A DNA stretch of 64,000 bases from Verrucomicrobiia bacterium (GTDB taxonomy: Bacteria > Verrucomicrobiota > Verrucomicrobiia > Verrucomicrobiales > DEV007), in the NCBI GenBank assembly GCA_030427505.1, contig JAUICH010000001.1, forward strand, positions 434,001 through 498,000. The letters are read 5' to 3'. The position numbers were made by a program, and so were the translations under genes. How positions within the stretch are numbered: position 1 is the stretch's first letter; each line of letters opens with the position of its first letter. Below the pieces are notes generated by a model, which was given only the letters and a program-made list of their open reading frames with translations, made no database searches and was not told the origin of the DNA. Below, in pieces: positions 20,681 through 27,819 of the stretch.

Positions 20681-22297
20681 TTAGGCTTCCGGATCTCCGG
20701 CCCAGGGGATGCCGGTCAGGCGATGCATCGTTTCGTCCCAGGTGGACAAGTCGCTGAAGCGGAACTGGTTCAGGTGGGCGTAGCCACAGGCCCGGGCCAG
20801 CACTTTCATCAGGTCGGTTGAAGCCAGGAGGAAGTTCTTCAGCCGTGTGGCGGACTTGGCAATTTCCAGTCTCCGGCGCAGGTGATCCTTTTGGGTGGCG
20901 ATGCCGACCGGGCAATTGTTGGAGCTACAGGCCCGCATGCCAATGCAGCCGATGGCCTGCATGGCGGAATTGGCCAGAGCCACCGCGTCCGCTCCCAGCG
21001 CCAGGGCTTTCGCAAAATCCGGAGCCGTGCGCAGGCCGCCAGTGACGATCAAGGTCACGCCACGCGCTTCGCAGCGATCCAAGTGGCGCCGGGCCCGGGC
21101 CAGCGCGGGAATGGTGGGCACCGAGATGTGGTCGCGGAAAATCCTGGGAGCGGACCCCGTGCCGCCTCCGCGCCCGTCCAGGATGATGTAGTCCGCGCCC
21201 GCTTCCAGAGCGAAGTCGATATCTTTCTCAATATGCTGGGCAGACATCTTGAAGCCGATGGGAATCCCCCCGGTCAATTGCCTGACATGATCGCCAAAGG
21301 CCTTGAAGTCCGCCACGGTGGCTAAGTCCGCGAACCGGGCCGGAGAGATGGCCGGCGTACCGGGCGCCAGCCCCCGCACCTCCGCGATCTTTCCTTGCAC
21401 CTTCGAGCCGGGCAAGTGACCGCCGGTGCCGGTCTTGGCTCCCTGGCCGCCTTTGAAGTGGAAGGCTTGCACGCGGGAAAGCTTGTCTTCCGAAAAACCA
21501 AACTTCGCGCTGGCCAGCTCGTACAGGTAGCGGGAATTTTCCGCCTGCTCTTCGTCCAGCATGCCGCCTTCGCCGGAGCAGATCCCAGTGCCCGCCATCT
21601 CCGCGCCCCGCGCCAGGGAGATCTTGGCCTCTTCGGACAGCGCGCCAAAGCTCATGTCGGACACGAAAAGCGGGATCTCCAAGCGCAATGGTTTGGCTGC
21701 GTTGGGGCCGATGACGACTTCGCTGCCCACGGGTTCTTCGTCGAACTTCGGCAGTTGATGAAACTGTCCGGTCAGTATCTGGATGTCGTCCCAGCGGGGC
21801 AGACTGGTACGTTCCACCCCCATGGCCGCGGAGTTTCCGTGGTGACCCCACTTTTCCAAGCCAAAGCGGGCCAAGTGCTGAATCTCGCCCACCTTGTCTT
21901 CTTCAGATATGGGGTGGGTGTCCGCGTACTGTCCCAGGTAAGCCTCGCGATTGAAGGGCTGGGGATGGTCCCTGGCCCAGGCGGCGATTTCGTCGGCGTC
22001 CACCAGGACTTGGCCGTCTTCCACCCAGTGTCCGAACTTGTGCAGCTTTTCCGCGTTGTTGTACTCCGAAATGCCGGTATCCACCCGGAAGTCCCAGCCG
22101 TGGACCCCACAGATTAGGTTATTCCCGGAGACATGGCCGTCCGCCATCAGAGCTCCGCGGTGCTGGCAGCGGCCGTAGAGCACCGAGACATCCTGCTCTC
22201 CGTACCGTGTGACCACGAGGTCCACGTTTTCGATCAGCGCCGCGACGGGCTGGTTCAGGACAAGTTTCGAGAAAGTAGCGACGGCAGTTTTTCGCAT
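20681..22297 (-). CDS. Rieske [2Fe-2S] domain fused to a glutamate-synthase-like FMN/Fe-S domain
   Basis: 538 residues. The first 105 residues form a Rieske domain (C44-Q-H46 and C63-G-V-H66). Residues from about 130 match the synthase (FMN) domain of glutamate synthase: FVSDMSFGALSEEAK, FKGGQGAKTGTGGHLPGSKV, DGRGGGTGSAP and the cluster motif C451..C457..C462 in IGMRACSSNNCPVGIATQ, identical in spacing to the [3Fe-4S] site of GltB. The glutaminase and C-terminal beta-helix domains of full GltB are absent, as in archaeal-type enzymes and in relatives that form gamma-glutamyl or N-methylglutamate products. The Rieske domain could feed or drain electrons from FMN. It is the first gene of the three-gene unit with the Rieske-TPP enzyme and malic enzyme, and starts 98 bases after the anti-sigma gene. 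Confidence 0.92.
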   Translation of the reverse strand: MRKTAVATFSKLVLNQPVAALIENVDLVVTRYGEQDVSVLYGRCQHRGALMADGHVSGNNLICGVHGWDFRVDTGISEYNNAEKLHKFGHWVEDGQVLVDADEIAAWARDHPQPFNREAYLGQYADTHPISEEDKVGEIQHLARFGLEKWGHHGNSAAMGVERTSLPRWDDIQILTGQFHQLPKFDEEPVGSEVVIGPNAAKPLRLEIPLFVSDMSFGALSEEAKISLARGAEMAGTGICSGEGGMLDEEQAENSRYLYELASAKFGFSEDKLSRVQAFHFKGGQGAKTGTGGHLPGSKVQGKIAEVRGLAPGTPAISPARFADLATVADFKAFGDHVRQLTGGIPIGFKMSAQHIEKDIDFALEAGADYIILDGRGGGTGSAPRIFRDHISVPTIPALARARRHLDRCEARGVTLIVTGGLRTAPDFAKALALGADAVALANSAMQAIGCIGMRACSSNNCPVGIATQKDHLRRRLEIAKSATRLKNFLLASTDLMKVLARACGYAHLNQFRFSDLSTWDETMHRLTGIPWAGDPEA

Positions 22298-22395
22298 GGC
22301 GGGGAGGGATCACGTTGGCCGCCTTCTGGCGGAGTCATCGGATTGGTAGCGGACACCGCGAAAAACTTACGAAAGAAAGTGATTCGCTTCTTACT

Positions 22396-22689
22396 TTATT
22401 TGGAATCCTCCTCTTCCGCCGCCTTTTTTAAAGCGTCAGACAGTTTCTTGCGGCTGTCACTGGAGAGCTTCCCAGCCTCGCCGAAATCATGTTTCTCCTC
22501 CATGCCGTGCAGGATCCGGCGCATGACCTTGAACTGATCGGCGAGACGCTTGCAGCACCAGCAGTAGCGGAGGTGCAGACGGAGCAGAATTCGCTCGCGC
22601 CAGTTCAGGTCACCATCCATTTCGCGTGAGATGGCGTGCTGCGCCTCCCGGCACTGCATGTTCTTGAAAACCCAGTTAGAAAATTTCAC
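22396..22689 (-). CDS. Zinc-finger anti-sigma factor, soluble
   Basis: 97 residues from a GTG that overlaps the sigma gene's stop (GTGA, four-base overlap); an upstream frame to 22755 lies wholly inside the sigma gene and is unlikely. The motif MQCREAQHAISREMDG, then LHLRYCWCCKRLADQ, gives a Cys-x3-His...Cys-x2-Cys pattern typical of zinc-binding anti-sigma domains. There is no transmembrane segment, so it should act in the cytoplasm, possibly sensing redox state through the cluster of Cys residues. The C-terminal 35 residues are charged helix. It is translationally coupled to the ECF sigma factor and probably binds it. Regulation of the neighbouring Rieske genes is possible but not shown. 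Confidence 0.82.
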   Translation of the reverse strand: MKFSNWVFKNMQCREAQHAISREMDGDLNWRERILLRLHLRYCWCCKRLADQFKVMRRILHGMEEKHDFGEAGKLSSDSRKKLSDALKKAAEEEDSK

Positions 22690-23267
22690 GGCGTGTACCA
22701 GTTCTTCTCCAGACACTGCCGCAACATTTGCCGGGCCCGGTGCAGCAGAACCCAAGTATTGTTGCGGGTCAGATTGTAGCGGGCGGCGATGTCCTCCGTG
22801 GACTCACCCTGCACTTCACAGGCCATGAAGACCTCCGCCGTCCGGTCCGGCAGGCCACCCAGGCATTTCTGCAGCGCGGTCCGGAATTCGGAACGGTCCA
22901 GCGCCCGGATCGGATCGCTCCCCCAATCTTTTGGGGCGAAATCCACATTGATGTGGCCGATGCTGTCAAACAGCCCTTCCGGGTCCGGGTCGTCCGGCAT
23001 CAACTCACTCAGGGGGATGTCCCGCCGCTTCTTGCGGAAGTAGTCACGGATTTTGTTCTTCAGAATCGCCGTTAGCCAGGTTCGCTCGTTGCTGCGGCCC
23101 TCATACCGCTCATGACCTTTGAACGCAGCGATTAGAGTCTCCTGTACCAGGTCTTCCGCCAGCCCGGAATCGCGCACTCGGAACTGGGCCAGACCGTAGA
23201 GGTAGTCGCCGTGCTTTTCGACCCAACCGCTCGGATCTAGTTTGCCGGGTTCTGAGGTAGCGCTCAT
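22686..23267 (-). CDS. ECF-type RNA polymerase sigma factor (TIGR02943-like)
   Basis: 193 residues from ATG 23267; the open frame continues upstream to 23504 but that part lacks sigma homology and would cross the divergent sulfatase start. Region 2 is YGLAQFRVRDSGLAEDLVQETLIAAF with TWLTAILKNKIRDYFRKK. Region 4 is GLPDRTAEVFMACEVQG through LTRNNTWVLLHRARQMLRQCLE. The ending CLEKNWYTP and the insert between regions 2 and 4 (GLFDSIGHINVDFAPKDWG) are those of the TIGR02943 group of sigma-70 factors. It is paired with a zinc-finger anti-sigma by a GTGA overlap. It diverges from a sulfatase gene, and the Rieske operon follows on the same strand. Confidence 0.9.
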   Translation of the reverse strand: MSATSEPGKLDPSGWVEKHGDYLYGLAQFRVRDSGLAEDLVQETLIAAFKGHERYEGRSNERTWLTAILKNKIRDYFRKKRRDIPLSELMPDDPDPEGLFDSIGHINVDFAPKDWGSDPIRALDRSEFRTALQKCLGGLPDRTAEVFMACEVQGESTEDIAARYNLTRNNTWVLLHRARQMLRQCLEKNWYTP

Positions 23268-23457
23268 CGAAGCAGGGTGAACTAGCGTATTCGAACCGGG
23301 ATGACAAGTGGCGAGTTCTTGACGAAAGGAAGGATGTCGAAAGAATCTGCAACCGGCTTGTTTGGTGCGGGCGCGAAAACCCAGTTGAGCGAATAGCCTT
23401 CGCGTGGCCTGACAAAGGCTGGCGTTTGTGGCGGAAGGTTCGCCGAAGTCCTTTATG
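23268..23457. promoter_or_regulatory. Divergent intergenic region between the ECF sigma gene and a sulfatase
   Basis: These 190 bases must hold the start sites for both genes. I see no convincing sigma-70 hexamers and no repeat that marks an operator. If the sigma factor autoregulates, as ECF factors often do, its target promoter should lie here. Confidence 0.4.
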
Positions 23458-24882
23458 ATGAAACGCTTTCTAACATTCATGCTATTGGCTGTTGGGCTTG
23501 CCATTCCGTGGGCTCACGCGGCAGAGCTTCAGCATCCGGATGTGCTCTTTCTCATCGTGGATGACATGAACGACTGGGTATCCTTGCTGGACCCGGAGTC
23601 GCCGATCCAGACCCCTAATCTGGAACGCCTGGCGGGGCAGGGGATGCTTTTCACGCGGGCCTATTGTGCCTCTCCCGCTTGCAATCCTTCCCGGGCCGCC
23701 ACGCTGACGGGGCTGCGGCCCACGACCACGGGTGTCTATGGTAATAAGAGCGACTGGCGGGGCGCCACGCCGGACCGGAAGACAATCATGCAGCAGTTCC
23801 GGGCGGCGGGTTACGATGTGCGGGGCGCGGGAAAGATCTTTCACCATCACCTGGACGGCGCCTTTCACGATCCGGCGTCCTTTGACGACTTTCAGCCAAT
23901 GGCGCCGCAGAACATGCCACCGCAAAAGCTGAACCAGGCGCCGGAGTATGGCTCCGCCAATACTGACTGGGGCGCCTGGCCGTCTGAGGAAAGCGATACC
24001 ATAGATGCTAAGAGCGCGGCCTATTGCATCGAAGCGTTGAAGAATCCGCCGGCGGACCGCCCGATGTTTCTTGCCTGCGGCGTCTTCAAACCCCATTCGC
24101 CATTTTTCGCTCCACCTGCTTATCATGAGAGTTTGGCGGACGTTCCGCTGCCTTTGCGCCTGGAAGATGACTGGTTGGATCTGCCCACCGGCGCGGAAAA
24201 GCTGATGCGGAAAACGAAATGGTTCTGGACTGGCATGCAGGCCCTGGATGCCAGGATTCCGGGTTCGTATCATGATTTCATCCGCGCCTACGCGGCTTGC
24301 TGCGCTTTCTCGGACGCTCAGATCGGCCGGGTGCTCGACGCGCTGAAAGCCAGCCCGCGCCGCGATTCCACGGTTGTCGTGCTCTGGTCGGACCATGGGT
24401 TTCACCTGGGCGAGAAAGATCATATCGAGAAGTTCGCGCTCTGGGAAAAGACCAACCACATCCCCTTCATCATGGTGGCGCCCGGAGTGACCGTGCCGGG
24501 TAGCCGCTGCGAAGCGCCGGTGGACATGACAGCGCTCTACCCCACGTTGTTGGAGCTTTCCGGCCTGCCGCCGGACCCGGCCTGCGACGGTGTCAGCATC
24601 GCCCCCCTGTTGAAAGATCCCAAAGCTGATTGGGAACGCCCGGCCCTCATGACCTATGGACCGGGCAATCATGCCGTGCGGAGCCGCCGGTGGCGCTACA
24701 TTCGCTACGCGGATGGGACGGAAGAACTCTACGACCACACTACTGACCCCCACGAATGGACGAACCTGGCCGGGAATCCCGAACACGTTGCCGTGATTGA
24801 GAAGCACCGGAAGTGGCTGCCCACCAGGGAAGCAAAGCCGGTCGCCGATCTGAAGGCGAAAGGAAAGAAAGAGGCCCATTGA
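23458..24882 (+). CDS. Secreted sulfatase, iduronate-2-sulfatase-like
   Basis: 474 residues from ATG 23458 (an adjacent ATG at 23455 is equivalent). Signal peptide MKRFLTFMLLAVGLAIPWAHA. DVLFLIVDDMNDW carries the metal-binding Asp pair. The formylglycine site is C75-N-P-S-R79 (ACNPSRAATL). GAGKIFHHH, KPHSPFFAPPAYH and VVLWSDHGFHLGEKDH are blocks characteristic of iduronate-2-sulfatase-type enzymes, including the His residues around the sulfate pocket. The likely substrate is a sulfated uronic-acid-containing glycan; this is family inference. It diverges from the ECF sigma gene and is followed at 150 bases by another sulfatase on the same strand. A 10-bp tandem duplication spans its stop codon. 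Confidence 0.93.
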   Translation: MKRFLTFMLLAVGLAIPWAHAAELQHPDVLFLIVDDMNDWVSLLDPESPIQTPNLERLAGQGMLFTRAYCASPACNPSRAATLTGLRPTTTGVYGNKSDWRGATPDRKTIMQQFRAAGYDVRGAGKIFHHHLDGAFHDPASFDDFQPMAPQNMPPQKLNQAPEYGSANTDWGAWPSEESDTIDAKSAAYCIEALKNPPADRPMFLACGVFKPHSPFFAPPAYHESLADVPLPLRLEDDWLDLPTGAEKLMRKTKWFWTGMQALDARIPGSYHDFIRAYAACCAFSDAQIGRVLDALKASPRRDSTVVVLWSDHGFHLGEKDHIEKFALWEKTNHIPFIMVAPGVTVPGSRCEAPVDMTALYPTLLELSGLPPDPACDGVSIAPLLKDPKADWERPALMTYGPGNHAVRSRRWRYIRYADGTEELYDHTTDPHEWTNLAGNPEHVAVIEKHRKWLPTREAKPVADLKAKGKKEAH

Positions 24883-25032
24883 GGCCCATTGATGGGTTCG
24901 ATCCTTCCCCGCCGTCTGAGTGGCGCGTGTGCGCCCGCCACGGAGCCTTGACGAATCGGCGGGTCCTGAAAGAGTGAGGAGGTCCGAGGCATTGGCCCTC
25001 CCTGACATGAACCCTCAGTCTTTCGTGTAGCG

Positions 25033-26487
25033 ATGAATCCATTCTTTTCGCGGCTCTGGCGGCCGCTTTTATCTGCCGGTTTGGGACCGGTCTTGTTGTG
25101 GCTGGCTTCCGTGGCTGCTCTGGCACAGATCGACCGGCCCAATATGGTCATCCTGCTGGCGGATGATCTGGGATATGGTGAGCTGGGTTGCCAGGGAAAC
25201 CCGGAAATCCCCACGCCGAACATCGATGCCATCGCGGAAAACGGAGTGCGGTTTACCAATGGCTACGTCACGGCGCCGTTCTGCGCGGCCTCGCGGGCCG
25301 CGTTGCTGTCGGGGCGGTACCAGACACGCTTCGGATTTGAGTTCAATCCCATCGGGCCAAAGAACGAAGCGCCGGGCATTGGATTGCCGCCGGAGGAGGT
25401 GACACTGGCCGAGCATCTCCAGGACGCGGGCTACACGACCGGTCTCTTCGGCAAGTGGCACCTGGGCGGCACGGCGGAGTTTCATCCATTCCGCCATGGG
25501 TTTGATGAGTTTTTCGGCTTTCTGCACGAGGGGCACTACTTCGTCCCGCCACCCTATGAAGGGGTAACAACGATGCTGCGCCGGAACACTTTGCCGGACG
25601 GTACCGCGGGCCGCTGGATCTCGCCCAACGGCAAGCTGGTATATTCCAGCCATATGGGGCATAACGAACCTGACTACGACGCTGACAACCCCATCTTTCG
25701 GGGCGGCCAGCCGGTGGTGGAGGAAGAGTATCTGACCAATGCGCTGACGCGTGAGGCCGTGGACTTCATCGGCCGCAACGCGGACCGGCCGTTCTTTCTC
25801 TACCTGGCCTACAACGCGGTGCACAGCCCCCTTCAGGGACTGGACGGTTACATGGAGAAATTCAGCGGCATCGAGGACATTCACCGGCGTATCTTTGCGG
25901 CTATGTTAGGGAATCTGGACGACAGCGTGGGGACCGTCATGGCAAAGCTGCGGGAGGAAGGCCTGGAAGAAAATACCTTGGTCGTTTTCCTCAGCGACAA
26001 TGGAGGGCCGACCCGGGAGCTGACCTCCAGCAACCTGCCTTTGCGCGGTGAAAAGGGGCAGGTTTACGACGGAGGGCTCCGCATTCCCTTCATGATGCAG
26101 TGGCCGGGCACTCTGCCGGCGGGAACGGTCTATGAGAAGCCGGTCATTTCTCTGGACCTTTACCCCATGGCGGCCGATTTGGCGAATGCACCCGTGCCGC
26201 CGGACCGGCGCCTGGACGGGGTGAATCTTCTCCCCTACTTGACAGGCGAGGCCGCTGGCGATCCTCACGAAACGCTCTTCTGGCGAGTCGGGCAGAGCGG
26301 GGCGCTCCGCATGGGCGACTGGAAACTCGTTCGGCTCCGGAACCCGAAAAAGCGCTGGGAACTCTACAACCTGGCTGAAGACATCGGCGAAACGGAAGAC
26401 CGGATCGAACTGTATCCGGAAGAAGCCGCGAAGCTTCAAAAGGCTTGGGAAAGCTACAACGCGCAGATGGTGGAGCCTCTGTGGTAG
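25033..26487 (+). CDS. Secreted type I sulfatase (arylsulfatase-like)
   Basis: 484 residues. Signal peptide of about 32 residues (cleavage near ALAQ). MVILLADDLGYGELGCQG holds the metal Asp pair. The formylglycine motif is C84-A-A-S-R88, with Ala instead of Pro at the third position, which is tolerated in the family. TGLFGKWHLGG, YNAVHSPLQ and VVFLSDNGGPTRE complete the active site. The protein resembles arylsulfatases and N-acetylgalactosamine-6-sulfatases of marine Verrucomicrobiota and Planctomycetes. It follows another sulfatase, so the two may act in sequence on one polysaccharide. The 150-base gap could carry its own promoter. No carbohydrate-binding or glycoside hydrolase gene lies alongside. 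Confidence 0.94.
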   Translation: MNPFFSRLWRPLLSAGLGPVLLWLASVAALAQIDRPNMVILLADDLGYGELGCQGNPEIPTPNIDAIAENGVRFTNGYVTAPFCAASRAALLSGRYQTRFGFEFNPIGPKNEAPGIGLPPEEVTLAEHLQDAGYTTGLFGKWHLGGTAEFHPFRHGFDEFFGFLHEGHYFVPPPYEGVTTMLRRNTLPDGTAGRWISPNGKLVYSSHMGHNEPDYDADNPIFRGGQPVVEEEYLTNALTREAVDFIGRNADRPFFLYLAYNAVHSPLQGLDGYMEKFSGIEDIHRRIFAAMLGNLDDSVGTVMAKLREEGLEENTLVVFLSDNGGPTRELTSSNLPLRGEKGQVYDGGLRIPFMMQWPGTLPAGTVYEKPVISLDLYPMAADLANAPVPPDRRLDGVNLLPYLTGEAAGDPHETLFWRVGQSGALRMGDWKLVRLRNPKKRWELYNLAEDIGETEDRIELYPEEAAKLQKAWESYNAQMVEPLW

Positions 26488-26599
26488 TTCACCTACAGCG
26501 CCAGGAAACCAGGGAGATTGAGTCCTGTTCTCAATAAGTGAATAACTCATTACTTAAATACGCTTGCGCTGATTCCCTGGCAGTGGCAGGCTCTGAACC

Positions 26600-27007
26600 G
26601 TGACGGGAATCAAGGCGGTGTTTTGCATGTGGGTGGGGGTCTTTCTCCTGCTGCCCAACTGCATTTGCCAGGTGCTTGCGCCTTTCGGCATCATTCTCCA
26701 TCCAGCCGAATTTGCGTCTGCCTCATCCGCTTCCAAAAGGACTCCGGTGGAGGTGGGGCCTCCCAACCAAGTGGTGGACAGGCAGTTTCACTGCTGCTGT
26801 GGAGAAGAGACCAGCAAGACAGCGGAAGAAGACCTGGCTGAAAACGAATACGTTTCAGAGGGATTCGGCCCCGCGGTTTTCGCCGCCATGCCCTGGGGTG
26901 ATTTCGAGTTCCAGAAATACCTGGGTGAGCGGATGGTTCTTTCCCGTCCACCTCCAGGGCTCGTCCCTGCATGGTCATTCGTTTGGACGGGAAGCTTCCG
27001 TTGTTGA
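26600..27007 (+). CDS. Possible small Cys-rich secreted protein
   Basis: A 135-codon frame opens at a GTG and starts with a hydrophobic segment (AVFCMWVGVFLLLPNCICQV) that could be a signal or lipoprotein peptide. The middle contains HCCCGEE, and the C-terminus RPPPGLVPAWSFVWTGSFRC is Pro/Trp-rich and ends in Cys. The composition looks protein-like, and the position just upstream of the YceI and methyltransferase genes, on their strand, fits an operon of envelope proteins. No ATG start and no clear Shine-Dalgarno sequence are present, and I do not recognise the family. A different reading frame overlaps the same DNA, so this remains tentative. Confidence 0.45.
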   Translation: MTGIKAVFCMWVGVFLLLPNCICQVLAPFGIILHPAEFASASSASKRTPVEVGPPNQVVDRQFHCCCGEETSKTAEEDLAENEYVSEGFGPAVFAAMPWGDFEFQKYLGERMVLSRPPPGLVPAWSFVWTGSFRC

Positions 27008-27073
27008 GTTGACGCGTATCCGGCGCGTGGTGCCATCACCTGTGCCGGCAATCCGTTTTCTTTTGTTTTGTAG

Positions 27074-27105
27074 GAGCCTTGCGGAAGAAAGGCCTTCCGC
27101 GGCTC
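27074..27105. terminator. Hairpin between the small Cys-rich frame and the YceI gene
   Basis: GAGCC (27074-27078) plus GCGGAAG (27081-27087), with a TT bulge, pairs with CTTCCGC (27094-27100) and GGCTC (27101-27105), leaving a six-base loop. A short T-run (AAATTTTT) begins about ten bases later. It may be a weak terminator or a structured leader upstream of YceI. A promoter-like pair (CCGACA, 17 bases, TATACT) follows at 27155-27183, which would start YceI transcription almost at its ATG. Confidence 0.35.
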
Positions 27106-27195
27106 GAAGGGCTGAAATTTTTCGCCGAGTCGAGGCGTCTTGTCATGCATCAGCCCGACACTTTGATTCGAACCAATTATACTGGACCCAACGAT

Positions 27196-27819
27196 ATGAA
27201 ACTTTCCGTACCATACTTGTGGGCTGTGGTGATCGGTCTTTTTGTGACCGGCCTGCCCGCGGTGCATGCCCAGAATACCTGGACTGGCGCCGCGGAGATC
27301 ACTTTTCACGGAACCTCGCCATTGAGCGATTTTACCGGAACCGTACCCTGCGATCCCTTCACCGTCACGGTGCGGGACCTGGATAAAGGGCTGAAACAAG
27401 CGTCGGTGGGCGGTTCCGTCGCGGTCAATTCCGCGGACATGGACACCGCCAACGAAACCCGGGATGCCAAGATGCACGATCTGATGAAGGTGAAAGACCA
27501 TCCCCACATCATTGGAGCGGTGGAAGATCTGCATCTCAGCGAGACCGGTTTGAACGAAAAGGGAGAACCCACCTCTCTACCCTTCACGCTGACGCTGTTG
27601 GGAAAGGATCTTCCCATGAAGGGGACCTTGACCAATTGGCGTGCAGGCCGGGCGAAGGTGTCGTTTACGCTTTCGTTTCCCGTGTCGCTGAAACGCGCGG
27701 GGATCGAGGCGCCCACCTTGCTGAAGTTCTTCCACGTGGATGACCGGATCGATGTCACCGTGGACATCGCCTTGACGCCGGATTCGGGGACCGTATTGCC
27801 CGACTCAGCTTTGCCATGA
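27196..27819 (+). CDS. YceI family protein, exported
   Basis: 207 residues from ATG 27196, which begins a good signal peptide (MKLSVPYLWAVVIGLFVTGL, cleavage near VHAQN). The frame extends upstream to 27079, but that part is polar and unrelated. The mature protein is all-beta: ITFHGTSPLSDFTG, VGGSVAVNSADMDTANETRD, LPFTLTLLGKDLPMKGTL and RIDVTVDIALTPDS, the pattern of the lipocalin-like YceI fold that binds isoprenoid-type lipids. Its physiological ligand is unknown. It overlaps the downstream methyltransferase gene by four bases (ATGA), suggesting a shared lipid- or quinone-related role. Confidence 0.85.
   Translation: MKLSVPYLWAVVIGLFVTGLPAVHAQNTWTGAAEITFHGTSPLSDFTGTVPCDPFTVTVRDLDKGLKQASVGGSVAVNSADMDTANETRDAKMHDLMKVKDHPHIIGAVEDLHLSETGLNEKGEPTSLPFTLTLLGKDLPMKGTLTNWRAGRAKVSFTLSFPVSLKRAGIEAPTLLKFFHVDDRIDVTVDIALTPDSGTVLPDSALP

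Noticed and set aside
23280-23305. GTATTCGAACCGGG stretch resembling a tRNA T-loop
   Set aside because: No acceptor stem, D-arm or anticodon arm can be built around it.
23268-23504. N-terminal extension of the ECF sigma factor
   Set aside because: The 79 extra residues are Arg/Phe/Cys-rich with no sigma similarity, and the extension would cross the divergent sulfatase start.
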